NCBI GenBank assembly: GCA_045616685.1
Contig: JAZLHF010000005.1
Coordinates: forward strand, 1 to 28,912
From: UBA1764 sp045616685
Lineage (GTDB): Bacteria > Bacillota > Clostridia > Peptostreptococcales > Anaerovoracaceae
Direction of reading: 5' to 3'
DNA length: 28,912 bases
Below are positions 23,102 through 28,912 of the stretch, piece by piece. The notes under the pieces are model-generated. The model saw only the letters and a list, made by a program, of their open reading frames with translations, did no database searches and was not told the DNA's origin. A program made the translations under genes and the position numbers. Numbering within the stretch: position 1 is the stretch's first letter; each line of letters opens with the position of its first letter.

Positions 23102-23653
23102 ATGAACGATTTAGAAATTTTACAACTTTATAATGAACGCAATGAGGCCGCGGTTGCGGCGACGCGCGAAAAATACGATGCATATTTAATGCGTGTAGCA
23201 TATAACGTTCTTGGCAACTTTGAAGATTGCGAAGAATGCGTCGCCGACGGCTACCTAAAAGCGTGGAATTCGATTCCGCCGGCAAGTCCAACTAGCATCA
23301 AGCTGTACATTGCAAAGATTGTACATAATGAAGCTATCGATCGGAGCATTGCGGCGAGCGCACAGAAGCGTGGCGGCGGGGTGACTCCGGCATGCTTAGA
23401 TGAACTTGCTGAATGCATCGCTGACGAGAGTGCAAGTTTTGAATCTGAAAACATAACAGACATCATCAATCAATTTTTGGAAAAGCAAAAACCTCGAAAC
23501 GCAAAAATGTTTGTGCGCCGTTACTGGTACTTGGATTCAATCAAGGACATCGCAACCTATATGAATTGCACGCAAAGCAAAGTCAAAACAACTTTGCATA
23601 GAATGCGCAGCGAACTTAAAGACGAACTTTCAAAAGAGGGTATCTATGAATAA
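23102..23653 (+). CDS. ECF-type RNA polymerase sigma factor
   Basis: A 183-residue sigma-70 family protein with only regions 2 and 4. Region 2 (about 8-75) includes YLMRVAYNVLGNFEDCEECV and DGYLKAWNSIPP, which match the core-binding and -10-recognising part of ECF factors. Region 4 (about 125-175) is a helix-turn-helix: FVRRYWYLDSIKDIATYM then CTQSKVKTTLHRMRSELKD. It overlaps the DUF4349 gene by eight bases, the usual arrangement for a sigma factor and its membrane anti-sigma factor. No Shine-Dalgarno is visible before the ATG. The target regulon is unknown, but ECF factors commonly respond to envelope stress and regulate their own promoter. Confidence 0.88.
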   Translation: MNDLEILQLYNERNEAAVAATREKYDAYLMRVAYNVLGNFEDCEECVADGYLKAWNSIPPASPTSIKLYIAKIVHNEAIDRSIAASAQKRGGGVTPACLDELAECIADESASFESENITDIINQFLEKQKPRNAKMFVRRYWYLDSIKDIATYMNCTQSKVKTTLHRMRSELKDELSKEGIYE

Positions 23654-24839
23654 AGAAGAATTATTAAAAGCCGTCAGCAATATCGACGACAAATATATCG
23701 ATGCTGCAGAACAGCGCCGCGACAATACCGCTCCAAGAAACAATGCAGCATTTAGCGTGGTTCAATCTGATGCCGCAACATTAGTAGAATCAGCAAATAA
23801 GAAAACTAAAGTGCACGCAAGCTATGGCGGGCGCGACATCCGCAAGTTCTATGCTCAGCCTTGGTTTAAGGGAGCATGTGCAATTGTCGCTGCATTCGTA
23901 ATGCTTGTTGGCATTAGGTCTTCGGTCTGGCTATTCCATGGCATGGGCGCTGCTAAGAGTGACGCTGCAACAGAATCTGAATTTTCATACCAGGCCGGTG
24001 CCACTGACTATTATGACAATGGCGTAAAAGAAGAAGCTGCATATGACATGGAAATGATGACTACAAATTCTGTTGTTGAAATGCAAGACACAAAAATGAA
24101 AGATGCAACGGAAGGTGTATTCGAGCCTTACGAACCTGCACGCGAACAAAAACTCGTGTACAACGCATTTTTGTATTTGCAGACTGAAAACTATGACGAG
24201 TCATTCGCAGCTTTAGAAAAATTAGTTAGCGATCTTGACGGCTATTTCGAAAGTCAGTCAGAAAGCAATGGCAACTATTATTCGAACACAAGCAAAAGTG
24301 GATATTGCACTGTAAGAATTCCGACTGCAAATTACCAGGCATTTATGAATGCAATCGGCCAGTCGTGGCACGTGGTTAACAAGGACGAAAGCATCAGCGA
24401 TATTTCCGAACAGTACTATGAAACTCAAGATAGACTTGAGACATTAAAGATTAAAGAAGAACGTCTGCATTCACTCCTTGCCGAAGCAACTAACTTAAGC
24501 GACATCATCACACTTGAGAATCAGCTTTCTAATACTGAATATCAAATTGAACAGCTGACAAATGCGATGAAGGGCTATGACAAGCAAGTTGATTACTCGA
24601 CAGTAAACATCAGCATTGACGAAGTGACCCAGATGGGCAACACTGTGGGCAGCGAAGGATTCGGCAAGAGATTTGCTCGCGCAATCAAGAATGGCATTAC
24701 AAACTTTGCTGAAGGCGTTGCCGATTTCATTGTTTGGATTGGTTACAACGTAATTGAAATTGTAATTGCCGCAGTCGTCATCTTCCTGATTTGCAAGTTC
24801 CATCTGATTAGAAAGCTTATTAACTGGATTAAGAGATAA
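23646..24839 (+). CDS. DUF4349 membrane protein, probable anti-sigma factor
   Basis: A 397-residue protein with a cytoplasmic N-terminal part (about 1-73), a membrane segment (about 75-96, FVMLVGIRSSVWLF), an extracytosolic DUF4349 domain (about 165-325) and a second C-terminal membrane segment (about 365-388) followed by a basic end (LINWIKR). DUF4349 features include LVYNAFLYLQTENYDESFAA, CTVRIPTANYQAFM and a coiled-coil stretch with ERLHSLLAEATNLSDIITLE. The N-terminal part carries MNKEELLKAVSNIDDKYIDA, a common opening for DUF4349 partners of ECF factors in Clostridia. The cytoplasmic end would hold the sigma factor and the outer domain would sense envelope state; that role is inferred from the gene pair. 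A large terminator follows. Confidence 0.82.
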   Translation: MNKEELLKAVSNIDDKYIDAAEQRRDNTAPRNNAAFSVVQSDAATLVESANKKTKVHASYGGRDIRKFYAQPWFKGACAIVAAFVMLVGIRSSVWLFHGMGAAKSDAATESEFSYQAGATDYYDNGVKEEAAYDMEMMTTNSVVEMQDTKMKDATEGVFEPYEPAREQKLVYNAFLYLQTENYDESFAALEKLVSDLDGYFESQSESNGNYYSNTSKSGYCTVRIPTANYQAFMNAIGQSWHVVNKDESISDISEQYYETQDRLETLKIKEERLHSLLAEATNLSDIITLENQLSNTEYQIEQLTNAMKGYDKQVDYSTVNISIDEVTQMGNTVGSEGFGKRFARAIKNGITNFAEGVADFIVWIGYNVIEIVIAAVVIFLICKFHLIRKLINWIKR

Positions 24840-24857
24840 GTAGTTAAATATATAGAG

Positions 24858-24976
24858 GTGCCTGAACTAATATTCGAGAACACCGTTTCGCCCTGCTCAG
24901 GGTTCGCGAGGCTTACCCTTCGTGCGGGCTGCGGGACGCCCTTAGTGTTCTCTCATATTAGTTCAGGCACTTTTTT
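24858..24976 (+). terminator. Terminator with a 26-bp stem and a 61-nt GC-rich loop
   Basis: The arms 24858-24883 (from GTGCCTGAACTAATAT to GAGAACAC) and 24945-24970 are complementary at 24 of 26 positions and are followed by TTTTTT. The loop of 61 nt is much richer in G and C than the arms and has its own inverted repeats, for example AGGGT with ACCCT. Its position 18 bp after the DUF4349 stop makes it the operon terminator. The loop looks like an inserted GC-rich segment. Confidence 0.85.
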
Positions 24977-25054
24977 ATTATCTGGCTTAATCCGCGGACA
25001 CTTGCGGGACTCCGGTGTAATCCACTAGTCCCTAACTCGGGGCAACCCTAAAAT

Positions 25055-25162
25055 GCATGCAAAAGAGAAAAAACATTAGATTTGCATGCAAATTTTGAAG
25101 GAATGGGAAGGATGCGGCGGCAAAAATGCATGCAAAAGAGAAAAAACATCAGATTTGCATGC
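25055..25162. repeat. Array 3: four GCATGC sites in two 29-bp pairs
   Basis: GCATGC starts at 25055, 25084, 25128 and 25157, with spacings 29, 44 and 29 bp, the same as array 1. The two pairs are almost identical in sequence (AAAATGCATGCAAAAGAG then ATTTGCATGCA) at an offset of 73 bp, but the segment between the sites of a pair differs from that in array 1. The word CCCTAACTCGGG, shared with the neighbourhood of array 1, lies just upstream (25030-25041). No nuclease-like gene is adjacent on either side. Confidence 0.85.
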
Positions 25163-25446
25163 ATTTTTTATATTTTGGGGTGGTGATGGGCCTATTTTAG
25201 TGGGTGTTAAAGACTGAAAGTTCCAAATTTAGCATGCTACTGGGGCATCATCGGATCTACAGAAATATTTAAAAATTTTTATTTCTACCATCCATTGTGG
25301 ACGAATATAAAGCGATATTCTACCTATAGTTGGTTTACATAATCTTACGAAACACTTGGAGCGGTGGGCAAGATTTAAGTGTGGAAAACTGCTAAATAGC
25401 TTGAAAAATAAACATTTATTTGTGCAAAATTTTTTTAAAAAAGTAC
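25163..25446. other. AT-rich intergenic stretch, nothing definite
   Basis: No gene or RNA gene is credible here. A lone GCATGC at 25232 is out of phase with array 3. A small hairpin, GAATAT/ATATTC, lies at about 25303-25321. Confidence 0.4.
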
Positions 25447-25478
25447 TTGCAATAATAAAATATTTGCTGTATTATAAT
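25447..25478 (+). promoter_or_regulatory. Candidate S10 operon promoter
   Basis: TTGCAA (25447-25452), a 17-bp spacer, then TATTAT (25470-25475), overlapping a TATAAT three bases on (25473-25478). Transcription would start about 520 bases before rpsJ. Confidence 0.65.
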
Positions 25479-25484
25479 CGAGCT

Positions 25485-26000
25485 TGCTTTAGGCGATTTT
25501 ACAGTCTTTTTCAAGATTTGCATAGGGTCGACATCGGCACCGCAAAGCATTGAAAAATCAACGTTCATCGTCTATGCGCTGATGCTAAAAGTTGCAGCGC
25601 TATCTGGTAATTTTAGCAGAGAATTGTCGCACCCCGTGAGGGCGGCGACGGTATTCTCGTGCGTTTTCATTTGAGGGTAAGTCTATGAAACGCTTGGGTG
25701 CGTGGTACAGTCGCAAACCAGTGTATAAAGGCTACGGAATTTAGGGGAAGGCTTGAAATTTCAAGCTTTTTAGAAGAAACTTTGATTCCTAAACCTAAAG
25801 AAGTTTGCTGAGGTAAGCTCTTGCAAAGAGCAAGCCATTACCAAATGAACCCGCAATGAGAACCGCGAGTATAGCAACCGGGCACAGATATAGCGATAAT
25901 GTGCTGAAAACAATCTTAAGCAATAGCCATGCCGGACGCTAAGCGTATAACCCCCGGCCAATAGCCAGTCTTAAGGGCAAGAAAGAAAGGAAATTTAAAC
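25485..26000 (+). promoter_or_regulatory. Long structured leader of the S10 operon
   Basis: About 500 nt of untranslated leader lie between the promoter and rpsJ. GCGCTG (25576-25581) can pair with CAGCGC (25595-25600), while GCTAAAA in that loop (25584-25590) can pair with TTTTAGC (25611-25617), giving a pseudoknot or two alternative folds. Other inverted repeats follow, such as CTCTTGC/GCAAGAG around 25818-25832, before ribosome site AAAGGAAA. S10 leaders in some bacteria are bound by ribosomal protein L4 for autoregulation, but I do not recognise the known L4 leader here, so this may be a different regulatory RNA. Confidence 0.5.
25749..25771 (+). terminator. Possible attenuator inside the S10 leader
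   Basis: The perfect palindrome GCTTGAAATTTCAAGC (25751-25766) followed by TTTTT is terminator-like: six GC/AT pairs around AATT, extended by AAG/TTT. It lies inside the leader, about 230 bases before rpsJ, so it would control readthrough rather than end an operon. Confidence 0.5.
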
Positions 26001-26309
26001 ATGAGTAGTCAGAAAATCAGAATCAGACTCAAGGCTTACGATCACACAGCTTTAGATGCTTGTGCTGCAAAGATTGTGGAAACCGCAAAGAAGACAGGTG
26101 CTGAAGTCTCCGGGCCAATTCCACTTCCTACAGAAAAAGAAGTCGTAACAATTCTTCGTGCTGTACATAAGTACAAGGACAGCCGTGAACAGTTCGAACA
26201 GAGAACTCACAAGAGACTGATTGATATCGTTAACCCAACTCCAAAGACAACAGATGCTTTAACAAAGCTTGATGTCCCAGCTGGTGTAGATATCGAAATT
26301 AAACTTTAG
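26001..26309 (+). CDS. rpsJ: 30S ribosomal protein S10
   Basis: S10 is part of the 30S head and, as NusE, of transcription antitermination complexes. The 102-residue protein shows the family sequence in full: KIRIRLKAYDHTALDACAAK, GAEVSGPIPLPTEKEV, REQFEQRTHKRLIDIVNPTP and LDVPAGVDIEIKL. Ribosome site AAAGGAAA lies ahead. It is the first gene of the standard S10 order; 89 bp separate it from rplC and contain two hairpins. Confidence 0.99.
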   Translation: MSSQKIRIRLKAYDHTALDACAAKIVETAKKTGAEVSGPIPLPTEKEVVTILRAVHKYKDSREQFEQRTHKRLIDIVNPTPKTTDALTKLDVPAGVDIEIKL

Positions 26310-26373
26310 TAAGCAATTAGGTAAATATACTAATGTGCTTAGAATGATTGACCGGCAGATGCCGGAGTCAATC
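26310..26373 (+). promoter_or_regulatory. Two hairpins between rpsJ and rplC
   Basis: TAAGCAATTAG pairs with CTAATGTGCTTA (26310-26342, one bulge), and GATTGAC-CGGCA pairs with TGCCG-GTCAATC (26346-26373, two-base bulge). There is no T-run, so these are more likely mRNA processing or stability structures than terminators. The gap is the longest between ribosomal genes in the window. Confidence 0.5.
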
Positions 26374-26398
26374 CGCTGTAAACATTAGGAGGAAAAAC

Positions 26399-27034
26399 AT
26401 GAAAACACTTTTAGGTAAGAAGGTCGGCATGACTCAGATCTTCTCCGACAAGGGTGAAATGATTCCTGTAACAGTTATTGAGGCTGGCCCTTGTGCTGTT
26501 ACTCAAATCAAGACACTTGAAACCGACGGTTATAATGCCGTTCAGATTGGTTTCGAAGACAAGAAAGAAAGCAGAGCTAACAAGCCTGAACTTGGACACT
26601 TTGCTAAGGCAGGCGTTGGTGTTAAGAAGTTCTTAACAGAAATTCGTCTTGCAGAAGGTGAAACTTACGAACTCGGCCAGGTATTAACTGTTGCTGATTT
26701 CGAAGAAGGTGCAAAGCTTGACGTTACTGGTACTTCCAAAGGTAAGGGAACTCAGGGTAACATCAAGAGACACGGACACCGCAGAGGACCTATGACTCAT
26801 GGTTCAAAGCACAAGAGACTCCCTGGCGGTCTTGCTGCTGCAACTTATCCATCAAGAGTATTCCTTGGAAACAAGGCTCCTGGTAGAACAGGTCGCGACA
26901 CAGTAACTGTTCAGAATGTCGTACTCGTTAAAGTAATCGCGGACAGAAATCTGCTTCTCGTTAAGGGAGCTGTTCCTGGTAACAAGGGTGGTCTTGTAAA
27001 GGTACAGTATGCAGTTAAAGGTCAGAATAAGTAA
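26399..27034 (+). CDS. rplC: 50S ribosomal protein L3
   Basis: L3 binds near the peptidyl-transferase centre of the 50S subunit. The 211-residue protein starts MKTLLGKKVGMTQIFSDKGE, has EAGPCAVTQIKTLETDGYNA, and contains the conserved loop KGTQGNIKRHGHRRGPMTHG with HKRLPGG after it. I chose ATG 26399 because AGGAGG precedes it at the normal distance; a frame extending upstream to 26348 adds 17 residues unlike L3. Confidence 0.99.
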   Translation: MKTLLGKKVGMTQIFSDKGEMIPVTVIEAGPCAVTQIKTLETDGYNAVQIGFEDKKESRANKPELGHFAKAGVGVKKFLTEIRLAEGETYELGQVLTVADFEEGAKLDVTGTSKGKGTQGNIKRHGHRRGPMTHGSKHKRLPGGLAAATYPSRVFLGNKAPGRTGRDTVTVQNVVLVKVIADRNLLLVKGAVPGNKGGLVKVQYAVKGQNK

Positions 27035-27054
27035 TTGCGAAGGAGGAAAAGTAA

Positions 27055-27678
27055 ATGGCACAGTTAACAATGCTTAACATGGCTGGCAATGAAGCTGGTA
27101 CAGTTGAACTTAACGATGGCATCTTCGCAATCGAACCTAACGAATTCGCAGTTCATGCTGTAGTTAAAAATTATCTTGCTAATGGTCGTCAGGGCACACA
27201 GAGCGCTAAGACCAGAGGCGAAGTAAGAGGAGGCGGACGTAAGCCTTTCAGACAGAAGGGAACAGGTCGTCATAGACAGGGTTCTACAACTGATCCAACA
27301 CAGGTTGGTGGTGGCGTTGCATTCGCACCAAAGCCAAGAAGCTATAGATATAGCATTCCTAAGAGAGTAAAGAGACTGGCAATGTTCTCCGCACTTTCTA
27401 GCAAGCTCGCTGATAAAGAAATCATCGTTCTTGATTCTCTTGACTTTGAACAGCCAAAGACAAAGGAAATGATTAAAGTTCTTGAAGCTATCAAGGCTGA
27501 CAAGAAGGCATTAATCGTTACCGCTGATAAAAACGAAAACGTTATGAAGAGTGCAAACAACATTCCTGGCGTACAGGTAAGTATGGTTCCTCAGATGAAC
27601 GTTTACGAAATCGTAAATCACAATAGCTTAATCCTTACACAGGATGCTGTTAAGAAGATCGAGGAGGTATATGCATAA
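27055..27678 (+). CDS. rplD: 50S ribosomal protein L4
   Basis: L4 binds 23S rRNA and lines the exit tunnel; in some bacteria it also represses its own operon. The 207-residue protein contains the extended-loop sequence RGGGRKPFRQKGTGRHRQGS and GGGVAFAPKPRSYRYSIPK, plus ALIVTADKNENVMKSANNIP near the end. Ribosome site GGAGG. Its stop overlaps the rplW start by one base (TAATG). Confidence 0.99.
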   Translation: MAQLTMLNMAGNEAGTVELNDGIFAIEPNEFAVHAVVKNYLANGRQGTQSAKTRGEVRGGGRKPFRQKGTGRHRQGSTTDPTQVGGGVAFAPKPRSYRYSIPKRVKRLAMFSALSSKLADKEIIVLDSLDFEQPKTKEMIKVLEAIKADKKALIVTADKNENVMKSANNIPGVQVSMVPQMNVYEIVNHNSLILTQDAVKKIEEVYA

Positions 27679-27968
27679 TGAAAACTCCTTATGACGTAAT
27701 TTTAGCTCCAATCATCTCTGAAAAGAGTATGGATGACGCAGCTAGCAAGAAGTACACATTTAAAGTTGCTCCAACTGCTACTAAGACCGATATCAAAGCC
27801 GCAGTAGAACAAGCTTTCGATGTAGAAGTAATTCGAGTAAACACAAGCAACTTCGATGGCAAGATTAAGAGACAGGGCAGATTCGTTGGTAGAACTGCTG
27901 GTTACAAGAAAGCAATCGTTACTGTTTCTGCATCAAGCAAGCCAATCGAATTCTTCGAAGGAATGTAA
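27678..27968 (+). CDS. rplW: 50S ribosomal protein L23
   Basis: L23 sits at the tunnel exit and docks trigger factor and SRP. The 96-residue protein reads TPYDVILAPIISEKSMDDAA at the N-terminus, then KYTFKVAPTATKTDIKAAVE and the basic loop KIKRQGRFVGRTAGYKKAIV. It is coupled to rplD by a one-base overlap and has ribosome site GGAGG inside rplD. Confidence 0.99.
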   Translation: MKTPYDVILAPIISEKSMDDAASKKYTFKVAPTATKTDIKAAVEQAFDVEVIRVNTSNFDGKIKRQGRFVGRTAGYKKAIVTVSASSKPIEFFEGM

Positions 27969-27986
27969 ACCAGGAGGTAAATGAAT

Positions 27987-28820
27987 ATGGGAATTAAAAA
28001 GTATAAACCAATGACTCCGGGTTTAAGAGGAATGACAGTTTCTACTTTTGAAGAAATTACAACTTCCACTCCGGAAAAGAAATTAACAAAGACTTTAAAG
28101 AAGCACAGCGGTCGTAACAACCGTGGTTGCATCACTGTTCGTCATCAAGGTGGCGGTTACAGACCAAAGTATAGAATCATTGATTTCAAGAGAAACAAAG
28201 ATGGTATCCCTGCAACAGTTAAGACTATTGAATACGATCCTAACCGTAGTGCAAACATCGCTTTAGTCTGCTATGCAGATGGCGAAAAGAGATACATCAT
28301 CGCTCCTAACGATTTGAAGGTTGGCGACAAGATTGTTTCTGGTCCTGAAGCTGATATCGTTAGTGGAAATGCACTTCCACTTGCTAACATTCCAGTAGGT
28401 ACTCTTATCCACTGCATCGAACTTAAAGCTGGCAAGGGCGCACAGCTTTGCAGAGCCGCTGGTAATGCAGCTCAGCTTATGGCCAAAGAAGACGGTTATG
28501 CTCAGGTAAGACTTCCTTCCGGCGAAGTTAGAAAGATTTCGATGAACTGCAAGGCAACTATTGGTGAAGTTGGTAACAACGAACATGCCAATATCAACCT
28601 TGGTAAAGCTGGTCGTAAGAGACATATGGGAATCAGACCTACAGTTCGTGGTTCAGTTATGAACCCTAACGATCACCCTCACGGTGGTGGTGAAGGTAAG
28701 GCTCCAGTTGGTCGTCCAGGTCCTGTTACTCCTTGGGGTAAGCCAGCACTTGGTTATAAGACAAGATCAAAACATAAGGCATCTAATCAGTACATCGTAA
28801 AGAGAAGAAATGAAAAGTAA
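27987..28820 (+). CDS. rplB: 50S ribosomal protein L2
   Basis: L2 is needed for subunit joining and peptidyl-transferase activity. With a start at 27987 it has 277 residues, the family's normal length, beginning MGIKKYKPMTPGLRGMTVS. That ATG lies nine bases after AGGAGG; the in-frame ATG at 27981 is only three bases from it and adds MN, so it is less likely. Conserved parts include GRNNRGCITVRHQGGGYRPK, the KGAQLCRAAG segment, and GRKRHMGIRPTVRGSVMNPN followed by DHPHGGGEGK with the essential His. Confidence 0.98.
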   Translation: MGIKKYKPMTPGLRGMTVSTFEEITTSTPEKKLTKTLKKHSGRNNRGCITVRHQGGGYRPKYRIIDFKRNKDGIPATVKTIEYDPNRSANIALVCYADGEKRYIIAPNDLKVGDKIVSGPEADIVSGNALPLANIPVGTLIHCIELKAGKGAQLCRAAGNAAQLMAKEDGYAQVRLPSGEVRKISMNCKATIGEVGNNEHANINLGKAGRKRHMGIRPTVRGSVMNPNDHPHGGGEGKAPVGRPGPVTPWGKPALGYKTRSKHKASNQYIVKRRNEK

Positions 28821-28841
28821 GGAAGGAGGAACAATTTCTAA

Positions 28842-28912
28842 ATGAGTAGATCTTTAAAGAAAGGCCCATTCGTACAGCCTAAGCTCTTAGCTGAAATCGA
28901 GGCTATGAATGC
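28842..28912 (+). CDS. rpsS: 30S ribosomal protein S19, 5' part (runs off window)
   Basis: The visible 23 residues, MSRSLKKGPFVQPKLLAEIE and so on, match the N-terminus of S19, which contacts 16S rRNA in the 30S head. The strong ribosome site GGAAGGAGG stands upstream and the gene follows rplB after 21 bp, as in the canonical S10 operon. The rest lies beyond the window. Confidence 0.97.
   Translation, partial: MSRSLKKGPFVQPKLLAEIEAMN

Noticed and set aside
25232..25237. A ninth-type GCATGC site belonging to array 3
   Set aside because: It lies 75 bp after the last site, not at 44 or 73 bp, and lacks a partner at 29 bp. Treated as chance.
25356..25553. A 65-residue open frame across the S10 promoter
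   Set aside because: No ribosome site, low-quality composition, and it overlaps the promoter and leader.
25485..26000. tRNA or rRNA gene in the S10 leader
   Set aside because: No T-loop, anticodon arm or CCA-type acceptor could be placed, and no rRNA-like sequence is visible.

Overview
The window looks like a chromosome segment of an anaerobic, AT-leaning Clostridia-type Firmicute (Eubacteriales). Evidence: a complete six-gene Rnf complex in the clostridial order C-D-G-E-A-B, SLH-anchored surface proteins, lipoprotein signal peptides, a Firmicute-style Wzz/tyrosine-kinase pair, strong AGGAGG ribosome sites inside operons, and a canonical S10 ribosomal-protein operon. I cannot name the species.

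Layout. 1-807 is the 3' end of a large secreted protein. 907-1063 (minus) is a broken DUF4160-like remnant. 1148-4645 is an envelope-polysaccharide/surface operon: LCP-family protein, Wzz-like membrane adaptor, CpsD-type tyrosine kinase with a very Tyr-rich tail, and an SLH protein whose start overlaps the kinase stop. 4799-8361 holds a periplasmic-binding-type lipoprotein, a NifU-like Fe-S scaffold, a CapA-family lipoprotein and a small unknown protein. 9831-11700 is a flavin/redox group: Gx-transporter and NusG-domain-II proteins on the minus strand, and a divergent ApbE flavin transferase. 11739-15827 is a 1362-residue SLH surface protein. 15998-21103 is the Rnf operon; RnfD and RnfG carry the flavinylation motifs that ApbE would modify. 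23102-24839 is an ECF sigma factor with a DUF4349 membrane protein, probably its anti-sigma. 26001 to the end is rpsJ-rplC-rplD-rplW-rplB-rpsS, behind a structured leader of about 500 nt.

The most unusual content lies between the operons. Three separate intergenic arrays (8621-8876, 21487-21745, 25055-25162) are built from short inverted sites with the same geometry: the two sites of a pair start exactly 29 bp apart, and successive pairs are 44-46 bp apart, giving a 73-75 bp period. Two arrays use the word GCATGC with A/T flanks; the third uses GTATCYA/TGGATAC. The geometry is therefore conserved while the site sequence is not. Two of the arrays lie next to the only two copies in the window of a paralogous protein family (8888-9694 minus, 22108-22938 plus) with a PD-(D/E)XK nuclease-like C-terminal half. 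I consider this array-plus-nuclease arrangement the best candidate for an undescribed system. Its function is unknown and the link between gene and array is inferred from proximity.

Other points: several first genes lack a Shine-Dalgarno and have a -10-like box 4-8 bp before the ATG, suggesting leaderless transcripts; the Rnf terminator has been duplicated around a 48-bp tandem repeat; and there is an eight-G tract inside the large SLH protein gene.
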